Assembly: GCA_014649555.1 (NCBI GenBank)
Contig: BMTG01000006.1
Coordinates: 62,001-126,000 of the forward strand
From: Streptomyces globisporus
GTDB lineage: Bacteria; Actinomycetota; Actinomycetes; Streptomycetales; Streptomycetaceae
Length of the DNA: 64,000 bases
Reading direction: 5' to 3'
Every line of letters begins with the position of its first letter. The first letter of the stretch is position 1. Below the pieces are notes generated by a model. That model was not told where the DNA came from and did not search any database. It saw nothing but the letters and a program-made list of their open reading frames with translations. Shown in pieces: positions 53,544 to 61,882 of this stretch. The position numbers were made by a program, and so were the translations under genes.

Positions 53544-54070
53544 TGTCCACCCGGGCCGTGCCGCCCCACCCCACCCCACCCCGTCGCCCGCGCTTCTCGC
53601 CGCGCCGCCTGTACGGCGAGGGCCCGCTCCACCTGATCCTGCTCGCCGCCACGTTCTGCCTGGCCGGCTACGCGGGCGTACGGCTGCTGGACGGGGACAC
53701 CGTCGGTGTACTGCTCTGGTTCGCCGGGTCGGCCGTCCTGCACGATCTGGTGCTGCTGCCGGTGTACGCCGGGGCCGACCGGGCGCTGCGCGCCGCGCTC
53801 GGCCCCCGGACGGCCCTGGTGAACTTCGTCCGGGTACCCGCATTCCTCTCCGGGCTGCTCCTGCTGATCTGGTTCCCGCTGATCGCCCGGCGGACCGAAC
53901 GGCGGTACGAGGCCGCCGCCGGTACCACCCCGGACGTCTACTTCGGCAACTGGCTGCTGATCACCGGCGTGCTGTTCGCGCTCTCCGCGCTCTGGCTGCT
54001 GGTCCGGGCGCTCCGTTCCCGTACGGGGCGGCGCAGGGACACGAACGTCCGCCCTTCCGCGCCCCACTGA
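53543..54070 (+). CDS. Integral membrane protein next to the sulfite-oxidase fusion
   Basis: 175 residues with four hydrophobic segments (LILLAATFCLAGYAGVRLLD; LLWFAGSAVLHDLVLLPVYA; FVRVPAFLSGLLLLIWFPLI; NWLLITGVLFALSALWLLVR). The ATG uses the last A of the preceding TGA (TGATG), so it is coupled to the molybdopterin enzyme and is probably its partner. Its last 133 bases overlap the convergent methyltransferase gene. Confidence 0.8.
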   Translation: MSTRAVPPHPTPPRRPRFSPRRLYGEGPLHLILLAATFCLAGYAGVRLLDGDTVGVLLWFAGSAVLHDLVLLPVYAGADRALRAALGPRTALVNFVRVPAFLSGLLLLIWFPLIARRTERRYEAAAGTTPDVYFGNWLLITGVLFALSALWLLVRALRSRTGRRRDTNVRPSAPH

Positions 54071-54789
54071 TCGGCGGTACGCCAGCCGCACGCACGGGCG
54101 TGCCGCAGCAGGGCGGGCGTCCCGATCCGCGCCCAGGGAAACAGCTCGGCGGCGGCCCCGCACGCGGCGGGGGGTGACTCCCCGGGCGGTCCGCCCCGGC
54201 CGTCGTCGAGCCGGACCCGGACCCGTTCGTCCACGTCGACGGTGGCGGTCTCGGCGATCAGCAGCCCGCCGACGCCGAGCAGATCGGCCGCCCGTGCCAG
54301 CAGCGCGGCCGGGTCACCGCCGATGCCGATGTTGCCGTCGAGGAGGAGCAGGGTGCCCCAACGGCCCTCCCCGGGCAGCGGGTCGAAGACGCTGCGGAGC
54401 AGAGCCGCACCGCCGAGACCGCGCGTACGGGCCACCGCCACCTCGCTGACGTCGATGCCCAGCGCCCGGTGCCCGAGTGCGGTCAGCTCGGCGACCAGCC
54501 GCCCCGGCCCGCAGCCGATGTCCAGCACCGGCCCCTCGCACCGGTGCAGCGCGGACAGATCGGCGGAGCCGGCGTCGGAGCACCAGCGCTCCACGTCCAG
54601 GGGCAGCAGCCAGCCGTCGCTGCGGCGCAGGAACAGCGGACCCCGGCCGGTACGCAGGGCGTTGGCGTACGGGTCGGCGCCCCAGGAAGCGGCGCGCGGC
54701 GCGGCCGGACCCTTACCGGTGTCAGTGGATTCGGCGGATTCGGCGGGGGCCGGCGCCGCGAGCTCGGACGAGGGCACGGTCGTACTCAT
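53938..54789 (-). CDS. Class I SAM-dependent methyltransferase
   Basis: 283 residues. Motif I is VLDIGCGPGRLVAEL (about 89-103), followed by LGIDVSEVAV and LLLLDGNIGIGGDP. The N-terminal SWGADPYANALRTGRGPLFL and RRSDGWLLPLDVERW are typical of methyltransferases found with DUF2064 glycosyltransferases. The C-terminal 45 residues lie antisense to the membrane protein gene and may be less constrained. It overlaps the DUF2064 gene by four bases. Confidence 0.88.
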   Translation of the reverse strand: MSTTVPSSELAAPAPAESAESTDTGKGPAAPRAASWGADPYANALRTGRGPLFLRRSDGWLLPLDVERWCSDAGSADLSALHRCEGPVLDIGCGPGRLVAELTALGHRALGIDVSEVAVARTRGLGGAALLRSVFDPLPGEGRWGTLLLLDGNIGIGGDPAALLARAADLLGVGGLLIAETATVDVDERVRVRLDDGRGGPPGESPPAACGAAAELFPWARIGTPALLRHARACGWRTADQWGAEGRTFVSLRRPVRERSARTSSQSAESANSTPVISSQLPK

Positions 54790-55448
54790 CGCACCCCCGC
54801 CCCGGTCAGCCGGTCGAGCACCGTGGCGAACCGTCCGCCCGGCGCGGCTGCCGCGACCCGGTGGGCGTCGGCCGCGGTGTCCACGTCGACGAGCACCGGC
54901 AGATCGCGCACGGCGAGCCCCGCCTCCACCAGCCTGCTCCGCTGTACCGCGCCGGTCTCCGGGAGGGACATCGGCACTCCGCGCAGCAGAGCCGGATCGG
55001 GTTCCGCCAGGCCCAGGGCCCAGAACCCGCCGTCCTCGGCCGGACCGAACCAGGCCCCGCAGCCGTCCCAGGCGTCCGGCGCGAGTGCGGGGGCGAGCAG
55101 ACCGGCCGTCAGCTGCGGGGTGTCCATGCCGACCAGGAGGGCCGGCCCGGTACACCCGCCGAAGGCCGCTGCGAGGCGCTCGTCCAGACCGCCCGCGCTC
55201 TGCGGCACCACCTCGAACCCGGGGGGCGCCCAGGGGCCCGGCCGCCCGTCGAGGACGAGGACCCGCCGCCGGGCGGGAAGGGTGAGCAGGGTCTCCAGGG
55301 TGTCCGTGAGGGCCGCGGTCGCCAGCTCGGCGGCCTCGACGGGGGAGAAGGGCGGGCAGAGCCGGGTCTTGACCCGCCCGGCCACCGGCTCCTTCGCGAT
55401 GACCAGCAGTTCCGTCGGCCCCGTGGGCATCGGCTCGTACAGGCTCAT
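54786..55448 (-). CDS. DUF2064 (TIGR04282-type) glycosyltransferase
   Basis: 220 residues. LLVIAKEPVAGRVKTRLCPP (about 13-32) is the nucleotide-sugar-binding opening of this GT-A-like family; GMDTPQLTAGLL carries the DxD-like acidic pair, and FGPAEDGGFWALGL completes the pattern. The family includes proteins named for arsenosugar synthesis, but nothing arsenic-related is here. Overlaps both neighbours by ATGA, in a three-gene glycosyl/methyl transfer operon. Confidence 0.88.
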   Translation of the reverse strand: MSLYEPMPTGPTELLVIAKEPVAGRVKTRLCPPFSPVEAAELATAALTDTLETLLTLPARRRVLVLDGRPGPWAPPGFEVVPQSAGGLDERLAAAFGGCTGPALLVGMDTPQLTAGLLAPALAPDAWDGCGAWFGPAEDGGFWALGLAEPDPALLRGVPMSLPETGAVQRSRLVEAGLAVRDLPVLVDVDTAADAHRVAAAAPGGRFATVLDRLTGAGVR

Positions 55449-56215
55449 CGCAGGGCCCCCGTCCCCGCGCGCACGACCCCACCGGGGGCGGTGTCCGCCG
55501 GTGGCTCGCGCAGGACGCCTCGCATGTCCCGCACCGCGTGCCAGGTCCCGCGCCAGGTGCCGGTCACCTTCGACTTCCCGGTACGCGGCCGGTAAGGGAC
55601 ATCGCTCTCGGCGACCCGCAGCCCGGCGTCCGAGGCCCGGACCACCATCTGGAGCGGATAGCCGCTGCGCCGGTCGGTGAGGTCCAGGGCCAGCAGATCG
55701 GCGCGGCGGCCCGCTCGCAGCGGGCCGAGGTCGTGCAGGCGCAGGCCGGTACGGCGGCGCAGCATCCGGGCCAGCGCCAGATTGCCGGCGCGTGCGTGCG
55801 GCGGCCAGGCGCCCCGGCCCTCGGGGCGGCGGCGGCCGAGCAGCAGATCGCACTCACCGTCCGCGATCCGCCGCACGAAGCCGGTCAGCAGCGCGGGGTC
55901 CAGCGAGCCGTCGCAGTCGCAGAAACAGACGAACTCCGCCTCGGCGGCGAGCAGCCCGGCGTGGCAGGCCGCGCCGAACCCCCGCCGTTCCTCCGTGACG
56001 ACGGTCGCGCCGAGGGACCGGGCGAGCTCGGCCGAACCGTCGGTCGAGCCGTTGTCGACCACGATCGCGCGCCACCCGTCGGGGATGCGATCGAGTACCC
56101 AGGGCAGGGCGGCGGCCTCGTCGAGGCAGGGCAGAACGACCTCGGCCGTCGGCAGGCCGGTGTGCGGGTCGGGCGGACACGGAAGGGCGGCAGAAGAATC
56201 AGTCACCCGCATCAC
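55445..56215 (-). CDS. Family 2 glycosyltransferase
   Basis: 256 residues. VVLPCLDEAAALPWVLDRIP (about 26-45), VVDNGSTDGSAELARSLGA and the DxD-type FCDCDGSLDP are the GT2 signatures. The C-terminus RPRTGKSKVTGTWRGTWHAV resembles dolichyl-phosphate-mannose/polyprenyl-phosphate glycosyltransferases, which make lipid-linked sugars for GT-C enzymes such as the one at 50647. First gene of the operon. Confidence 0.9.
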   Translation of the reverse strand: MMRVTDSSAALPCPPDPHTGLPTAEVVLPCLDEAAALPWVLDRIPDGWRAIVVDNGSTDGSAELARSLGATVVTEERRGFGAACHAGLLAAEAEFVCFCDCDGSLDPALLTGFVRRIADGECDLLLGRRRPEGRGAWPPHARAGNLALARMLRRRTGLRLHDLGPLRAGRRADLLALDLTDRRSGYPLQMVVRASDAGLRVAESDVPYRPRTGKSKVTGTWRGTWHAVRDMRGVLREPPADTAPGGVVRAGTGALR

Positions 56216-56330
56216 CCTACGGAGGCAAAACAGGCATTCAGGGCATCAGGTTCTTACGAAACAGGGACGTCGGCCGTATGGGGGGTGCTCGGGCCCCGGT
56301 GCGCGGGGGCGGGGTGCCACAGTGGAAACC

Positions 56331-57134
56331 ATGGAGAACGCCCCGCCCGACTGCCCGCCGTCCGGCTCCCCGGGAACGCGCGGCCGGGTCCTCGTCGTGG
56401 ACGACGACCCGACCGTCGCCGAAGTCGTCGTCGGCTATCTGCACCGAGCCGGATACGCGGTCGAGCAGGCCGACGACGGGCCCGCCGCCCTGGGGCGGTT
56501 CGCGGCACACCGGCCCGATCTCGTCGTCCTGGACCTGATGCTCCCCGCCATGGACGGGTTCGAGGTCTGCCGCCGGATGCGGGAGCACGGGCCGGTCCCC
56601 GTCATCATGCTCACCGCCCGCGGTGACGAGGAGGACCGCATCCTCGGCCTGGAGACCGGCGCCGACGACTACGTCACCAAACCGTTCAGCCCGCGCGAAC
56701 TGGTCCTGCGGGTCGACTCCGTGCTGCGCCGTGCCAGGGCCGCCGCACCGGCGGACGGCACCGGTCCGCTCTCCGGGGGCGGGCTGAGCCTCGACCCCGC
56801 GTCCCGGCAGGCCTCCCGCGACGGGCACGGACTCGCCCTGACACTGCGGGAGTTCGACCTGCTCGCTTTCCTCCTCCGGCACCCCGGAAGAGCCTTCGGG
56901 CGGGAGGAGCTGATGCGCGAGGTCTGGGGATGGGACTTCGGTGACCTCTCGACGGTCACCGTCCACATCCGCAGGCTGCGCGGCAAGGTCGAGGACGACC
57001 CGGCCCGCCCCCGGCTGATCCGTACCGTCTGGGGCGTCGGATACCGCCTGGACCTGGCCCCGGAGAGCCCGGGGACGGAAGCCCGCCCGTCCGCCGCCCC
57101 CGCCGTGCCGCCGGGCGGGGGCCGGTCGCGGTGA
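56331..57134 (+). CDS. OmpR-family response regulator
   Basis: 267 residues. Receiver domain at about 19-130 with the acidic pair in VVDDD, the phospho-Asp in LVVLDLMLP and Lys in VTKPFSPREL; winged-helix DNA-binding domain at about 155-250 (LTLREFDLLAFLLRHPG, TVTVHIRRLRGKVEDDP, RLIRTVWGVGYRL). It overlaps the kinase gene by GTGA. Divergent from the glycosyltransferase operon, which it may control. Confidence 0.95.
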   Translation: MENAPPDCPPSGSPGTRGRVLVVDDDPTVAEVVVGYLHRAGYAVEQADDGPAALGRFAAHRPDLVVLDLMLPAMDGFEVCRRMREHGPVPVIMLTARGDEEDRILGLETGADDYVTKPFSPRELVLRVDSVLRRARAAAPADGTGPLSGGGLSLDPASRQASRDGHGLALTLREFDLLAFLLRHPGRAFGREELMREVWGWDFGDLSTVTVHIRRLRGKVEDDPARPRLIRTVWGVGYRLDLAPESPGTEARPSAAPAVPPGGGRSR

Positions 57135-58237
57135 CCGACGTCCTGCTCATCGCGCTCTTCGCCTTCCTGGGAGCAGCCGCCGCCGGGCTCATCGGCGCAG
57201 CCGTCCTGCGCCTCCTGCGCCACCGTTCGCTGATCGTCTCGCTGAGCGTCGTCGCCGGGGTGGCCGTGGCGGCGATGCTCGCCGGGACGCTGACGGTCGC
57301 CTGGGCGATGTTCCTCTCGCCCCACGACCTCTACGTGGTCACGACCGTCGTCGCGATGGCCGCCCTCATCTCCCTGGTCACCGCCGTCCTGCTGGGCCGC
57401 CGGGTGGCCGCCCAGAGCCATGAACTGGCGCTGGCTACCCGGTCGTTCGGCGACGGCGGCACCTTCGCCATGCCTGCCGGGCAGCCCGCCGCCGAGTTGG
57501 CCGCGCTCGCCCGTGAACTGGCCGCCACCAGCGCGAAACTGGACAGCTCCCGGGAGCGGGAACGCGCGCTGGAGACCTCGCGGCGCGAACTCGTCGCGTG
57601 GATCTCGCACGATCTGCGCACCCCGCTCGCCGGACTCCGCGCGATGGCCGAGGCGCTGGAGGACGGCATGGCCGCCGACTCCGGGCGCTATCTGCGGCAG
57701 ATAAGGGTCGAGGTCGAGCGGATGAACTCCATGGTCGGCGACCTCTTCGAGCTCTCCCGCATCCAGGCCGGTTCGCTCGCCCTGGCACCGGCCCGGATCT
57801 CCCTCCACGACCTGGTCGGCGACGCGCTGGCCGGGGCCGACCCGCTCGCCCGTGAGCACGGGGTGCGGCTGGTCGGCGACCGGATCGACGAGGTGCCGGT
57901 GGAGGTCGACGGCAAGGAGATGAGCCGGGTCCTGGGCAACCTCCTGATCAACGCGATCCGCCGCACCCCGCCCGACGGCACCGTGGCCGTCGCCGCGCAC
58001 CGCTCGGACAGCGGTGTCGTGGTGTCGGTGACCGACGGCTGTGGCGGAATCCCGGAGGAGGACCTGCCCCGGGTCTTCGACACGGGCTGGCGCGGCAGCC
58101 ACGCCCGTACCCCGCCGGCCGGGGCGGGCCTCGGGCTCGCCATCGTGCGCGGCATCGTCGAGGCGCACGCCGGGCGGACCGAGGTCCGCAACGTCCAGGG
58201 CGGCTGCTGCTTCTCGGTCACGCTCCCGACAGCGTGA
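57131..58237 (+). CDS. Sensor histidine kinase
   Basis: 368 residues. Three N-terminal membrane helices (about 3-20, 34-57 and 66-90) with hardly any external loop, an H-box WISHDLRTPLAGLRAMAEAL (phospho-His about residue 160), then N box LGNLLINAIR, G1 VTDGCGGIPEEDL and G2 GAGLGLAIVRG. The tiny external region suggests it senses a membrane state or partner, not a soluble ligand. Its end overlaps the convergent epimerase gene by 20 bases. Confidence 0.94.
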   Translation: MTDVLLIALFAFLGAAAAGLIGAAVLRLLRHRSLIVSLSVVAGVAVAAMLAGTLTVAWAMFLSPHDLYVVTTVVAMAALISLVTAVLLGRRVAAQSHELALATRSFGDGGTFAMPAGQPAAELAALARELAATSAKLDSSRERERALETSRRELVAWISHDLRTPLAGLRAMAEALEDGMAADSGRYLRQIRVEVERMNSMVGDLFELSRIQAGSLALAPARISLHDLVGDALAGADPLAREHGVRLVGDRIDEVPVEVDGKEMSRVLGNLLINAIRRTPPDGTVAVAAHRSDSGVVVSVTDGCGGIPEEDLPRVFDTGWRGSHARTPPAGAGLGLAIVRGIVEAHAGRTEVRNVQGGCCFSVTLPTA

Positions 58238-59336
58238 CGGCGCTCTCCTCGCGGCGGCCCCGGCTCTCCCGGCCGCGGCCCCGCGTATCGCGCAGCGGGG
58301 CCGACGCGAAATCCTTCATCCCCTCGGCGAAGGACACCCGGGGCCGCCAGCCCAGCTCCTCGCGCAGGGCCCGCGAGTCCGCCGTGACGTGACGGACGTC
58401 GCCCAGGCGGTACTCCCCGGTCACCACCGGGTCCGGCCCGCCGTGCGCGTCGGCCAGGGCGGCCGCCATCTCGCCGATGGTGTGCGGTTCGCCGCTGCCG
58501 GTGTTGTACGCGGCGAAGGACGCGGGCCGCCGCTCCCGTACCGCCTCCAGGGCCACCGCGTTCGCCGCCGCCACATCGTGGACATGGACGAAGTCGCGCC
58601 GCTGGCCGCCGTCCTCGTAGACCCGGGGGGCTTCGCCCCGCGCCAGCGCCGAGCGGAAGAACGAGGCGACACCGGCGTACGGGGTGTCGCGCGGCATCCC
58701 CGGCCCGTAGACGTTGTGGTAACGCAGGGACACCGCCCGGCCGCCCGTGGCCCGCGCCCACGCGGCGGCCAGGTGCTCCTGGGCCAGCTTGGTCGACGCG
58801 TACACGTTGCGCGGGTCCACCGGCGCGTCCTCGGTCACCAGGCCGGGTGTCAGTGCCGTGCCGCAGTGCGGGCAGCGGGGCTCGTAGTCACCCGCACGCA
58901 GATCGGCCTCCGCACGCGGCCCGGGGCGGACCGTGCCGTGCCGCGAGCACTCGTAGCGCCCCTCGCCGTAGACCACCATCGACCCGGCCAGCACCAGGTC
59001 CCGGACCCCGGCCGAGGCCATCTCCGCCAGCAGCACCGCCGTACCGAGGTCGTTGCACCCCACGTACAGCGGGGCGTCCGAGAAGTCCTTGCCGAGACCG
59101 ACCATGGCCGCCTGGTGGCACACCGCGTCCACCCCGGCCAGCGCGTCCGCCACCGCCTCCCGGTCCCGGACGTCCCCGACGGCCACCCGGTCGCCCGGCA
59201 GCTGTGGCGGTGTGCCGCCGGGGTGGGCCGAGGGCAGGAGGGCGTCCAGCACCACGCTCTCGTGCCCGGCCGCGGCGAGGGCGGCGACGACATGTGACCC
59301 GATGAACCCGGCTCCGCCGGTGATCAGTACGCGCAT
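58218..59336 (-). CDS. NAD-dependent epimerase/dehydratase with Cys-rich insert
   Basis: 372 residues. N-terminal LITGGAGFIGSHVVAALAAA, catalytic VYASTKLAQE (Tyr-x-x-x-Lys) and LRYHNVYGPG are those of extended SDR sugar-nucleotide epimerases/dehydratases. An insertion at about 145-165 contains YEPRCPHCGTALTP, and an upstream Cys in RYECSRHG, possibly a zinc site. The enzyme may supply the sugar donor used by the adjacent glycosyltransferases. ATG 59336. Confidence 0.92.
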   Translation of the reverse strand: MRVLITGGAGFIGSHVVAALAAAGHESVVLDALLPSAHPGGTPPQLPGDRVAVGDVRDREAVADALAGVDAVCHQAAMVGLGKDFSDAPLYVGCNDLGTAVLLAEMASAGVRDLVLAGSMVVYGEGRYECSRHGTVRPGPRAEADLRAGDYEPRCPHCGTALTPGLVTEDAPVDPRNVYASTKLAQEHLAAAWARATGGRAVSLRYHNVYGPGMPRDTPYAGVASFFRSALARGEAPRVYEDGGQRRDFVHVHDVAAANAVALEAVRERRPASFAAYNTGSGEPHTIGEMAAALADAHGGPDPVVTGEYRLGDVRHVTADSRALREELGWRPRVSFAEGMKDFASAPLRDTRGRGRESRGRREESAVTLSGA

Positions 59337-59507
59337 GACCGCCACGCTAGGGCCGGGCACGGCGTCGGGCGGGGTCCGGCGCGCAGGCGTCACGGGACCG
59401 TAAGGACCTGCGGGTACGGGAGCGGCCGGGCGGCAAGGCGGGTCCGGGGGAGAGGATCATATAGTTGCATCTTGAACAACACGGCGTGCGGGCGAAGGAG
59501 CGGATCG

Positions 59508-60119
59508 ATGGGCGACCGGTCGGCCGGTGGGGCGGGGAGTGACGCGGAGGCCGGGGCGTCGGAGGCCTGGGCCGAAGCCGTGGTGGCCGGGCTCGACGGA
59601 GCGAGGGCCGCCGAGCGTGCCCTGGCGGACGCGCTGCGACCGGCCATGTCCGTGAAGGAGGAGAACGCGCAACGGCGGGCCGAAGCGCTCCGGGCGGCGG
59701 CCATGGGGCTCGGCGCCGCGGGCTGCGCTTCCGCCGCGGGCGTCTCCGAGCGGCTGCTCGCGTCCTGGCGCGCCGAGGATCCGGTCTTCGACGCCGCCCT
59801 GTCGACGGCCAGGTCCCTGGCGCATGTGCACGGCGTGGTGCCGGACGTCGCCGCGAATCCCGCGGTGCTCAGGGTGGCCCTGGACGCCATCCTGCGCGGT
59901 GTGCCGTTCATCGAGGCGGGTGCCCTCGTGGGGGTGAAGCGGGACACGTTCTACCGCCTGAGGCGAGGCAACCCCCACCTCGGTGCGCTGTTCGGCGCGG
60001 CACAGAACCTGCGCCGCCGGAGCGTGTCGCCGGGCCGGAAGAGGAAGGCGGAGCTCAAGGGGTACCGGCTGGTCCGCCTCGACGCGTCGGAGCCCCCGCG
60101 CGCCGATCCCGACGCCTGA
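59508..60119 (+). CDS. Hypothetical protein with two HTH-like repeats
   Basis: 203 residues, no recognised family. Two similar helical segments are visible: about 57-95 (RAAAMGLGAAGCASAAGVSE, LLASWRAEDPVFDAAL) and about 127-165 (LDAILRGVPFIEAGALVGVK, TFYRLRRGNPHLGALF); both have a GV turn, an aromatic-Arg then a Pro, as in homeodomain-like or terminase-small-subunit HTHs. The last 40 residues are basic. The ATG at 59508 follows GGAGCGGAT; TTG 59472 is alternative. Function unknown; possibly DNA-binding. Confidence 0.6.
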   Translation: MGDRSAGGAGSDAEAGASEAWAEAVVAGLDGARAAERALADALRPAMSVKEENAQRRAEALRAAAMGLGAAGCASAAGVSERLLASWRAEDPVFDAALSTARSLAHVHGVVPDVAANPAVLRVALDAILRGVPFIEAGALVGVKRDTFYRLRRGNPHLGALFGAAQNLRRRSVSPGRKRKAELKGYRLVRLDASEPPRADPDA

Positions 60120-60428
60120 GCTCCGGACCGCCGACGTCCGGATCCGTGGCGTGCATTTCGGCCGTACTCCGGCAGTGGCCGGTCCTGGGTGTGCGTGGGT
60201 ACTGCGGGGCGGGGGCCCCGAGGCTTGCGCGTGGCGCGGCAACAGCGCTTATTTCCGGCCATGATTGATGGACTATCGCCGTGATGGCGTCCCATGTGCA
60301 CTATCGACAAGGTGAGTTGATGAGCTTAGGCTCACCTAAGTTTGGGTGCGTGACCCCCTTGGCGTGCCCACTCATCGAGCCCTTCCCCTCACGCCTGACA
60401 GGCGGCTTTCCCGGATGATGGGAGTGAC
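60120..60428. promoter_or_regulatory. Promoter region of the siderophore hydroxylase
   Basis: 309 bases with no gene. It holds the iron box at 60321-60339; the part from 60240 onward is noticeably more AT-rich than its surroundings, as expected for a regulated promoter. The ribosome site GGGAGTG directly precedes ATG 60429. Confidence 0.6.
60321..60339 (+). promoter_or_regulatory. Iron box (DmdR/IdeR type)
   Basis: tgagcttaggctcacctaa matches the streptomycete iron-regulator consensus (ttaggttaggctcacctaa) at 15 or so of 19 positions, including the whole right half. It lies 90 bases upstream of the N-hydroxylase start and predicts repression with ferrous iron. Confidence 0.75.
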
Positions 60429-61793
60429 ATGTCTCAGGGTCTTCCTGGCGACACACCACTGGTCCACGACCTCATCGGCATCGGCTTCGGCCCGTCCAAT
60501 GTGGCCATGGCGATCGCGCTGAGCGAGCACAACAGCAAAGTCGGCAGGCAGGATTCGGTCACCGCCCACTTCTTCGAGCAGCAGTCGAGCTTCGGCTGGC
60601 ACCGCGGCATGCTCATCGACGACGCCACTATGCAGGTCTCCTTCCTCAAGGATCTGGTGACGCTCCGGAACCCGGCCAGCGAATTCAGCTTCCTCTGCTA
60701 TCTGCAGAGCCAGGGCCGGCTGATCGACTTCATCAACCACAAGAACCTCTTCCCGCTGCGGGTGGAGTTCCACGACTACTTCGAATGGGCCGCGGCCAAG
60801 GTCGACGACCTCGTCTCCTACGGACACGAAGTCGTCGCGGTCACCCCGTTCGTGCACGACGGGACCGTGGAGTACCTGGACGTGACCGTCCGGTCCGCGG
60901 AAGGGCTCTCGGTCCACCGGGCCCGCAACCTCGTCATCGGAACCGGCCTGCGCCCCCTCATGCCGGAGGGCGTGGAACGAGGCGACCGCGTCTGGCACAA
61001 CTCCGATCTGCTGCGCAAGGTCGACGGGCTGGAAGGCGGCTCGCCCTCCCGGTTCGTCGTCGTCGGTGCCGGACAGAGCGCCGCCGAGAACGTCGCCTAC
61101 CTGCACCGCAGGTTCCCCGACGCCGAGGTCTGCGCGGTCTTCTCCCGTTACGGCTACAGCCCCGCCGACGACAGCAGCTTCGCCAACCGGATCTTCGACC
61201 CCGACGCGGTCGACGACTTCTTCGCCGCTCCCGAGGAGGTCAAGAGGCGGCTGATGGCCTACCACGGCAACACCAACTACTCCGTGGTGGACATCGACCT
61301 CATCGACGATCTCTACCGGCAGATGTACCGGGAGAAGGTCCTCGGCACCGAACGGCTGCGCTTCCTCAACGTCTCCCGGGTCACCGGGGTGGTGGAGAAG
61401 CCCGACAGCGTCCGCGCCACCGTGAGATCCCTGGTGACCGACGAGGAGTCGGAACTCGACGCCGACGTCGTGGTGTTCGCCACCGGCTACAGCCCCGCCG
61501 ATCCGCTCGGCCTCCTCGGTCAGGTCGGCGAGCACTGCCTGCGCGACGACGCGGGCCGCGTCCGCGTCCAGCGCGACTACCGGATCTCGACCGACCCCGC
61601 CCTGCGCTGCGGCATCTACCTCCAGGGCGGTACGGAGCACACGCACGGCATCACCACCTCGCTGCTCTCCAACACCGCGATACGGGTCGGCGAGATCCTG
61701 GATTCGCTGCTCGACCGGCGGGTCAAGTCCACCTCCGACGCGTCCCGGCCGGCGGTCGAGGCCGTCGAGGGCGCAGGCCCCAGCAACCGCTGA
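60429..61793 (+). CDS. L-ornithine/L-lysine N-monooxygenase (siderophore)
   Basis: 454 residues. FAD site DLIGIGFGPSNVAMAIALSE (about 14-33), substrate region MQVSFLKDLVTLRNPASEFS, NADPH site VVVGAGQSAAENVAYLH and ATGYSPADPL near the end. N-hydroxylating monooxygenases make hydroxamate groups of siderophores; LRNPxSEFSF is shared by lysine and ornithine enzymes, so the exact substrate is left open. Expression should be iron-repressed through the box upstream. No NRPS/NIS synthetase is within the window. Confidence 0.93.
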   Translation: MSQGLPGDTPLVHDLIGIGFGPSNVAMAIALSEHNSKVGRQDSVTAHFFEQQSSFGWHRGMLIDDATMQVSFLKDLVTLRNPASEFSFLCYLQSQGRLIDFINHKNLFPLRVEFHDYFEWAAAKVDDLVSYGHEVVAVTPFVHDGTVEYLDVTVRSAEGLSVHRARNLVIGTGLRPLMPEGVERGDRVWHNSDLLRKVDGLEGGSPSRFVVVGAGQSAAENVAYLHRRFPDAEVCAVFSRYGYSPADDSSFANRIFDPDAVDDFFAAPEEVKRRLMAYHGNTNYSVVDIDLIDDLYRQMYREKVLGTERLRFLNVSRVTGVVEKPDSVRATVRSLVTDEESELDADVVVFATGYSPADPLGLLGQVGEHCLRDDAGRVRVQRDYRISTDPALRCGIYLQGGTEHTHGITTSLLSNTAIRVGEILDSLLDRRVKSTSDASRPAVEAVEGAGPSNR

Positions 61794-61813
61794 AAAACTA
61801 CGAGTTCAGCGCT

Positions 61814-61843
61814 CGGCCCGCCCGGTGACCATCGGGCGGGCCG
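61814..61843 (+). terminator. Hairpin between hydroxylase and permease genes
   Basis: 11-bp perfect stem (cggcccgcccg 61814-61824 with 61833-61843), 8-nt loop, 20 bases after the hydroxylase stop. The permeases may be transcribed separately or by read-through. Confidence 0.55.
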
Positions 61844-61882
61844 GGCGCGACCGGTTCGACCCAAGGGATATCGTTCGTCGTC

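Noticed and set aside
54786-55448. Arsenosugar biosynthesis
   Set aside because: The family name of DUF2064/TIGR04282 proteins suggests it, but no radical-SAM ArsS, ArsM or other arsenic gene is present.
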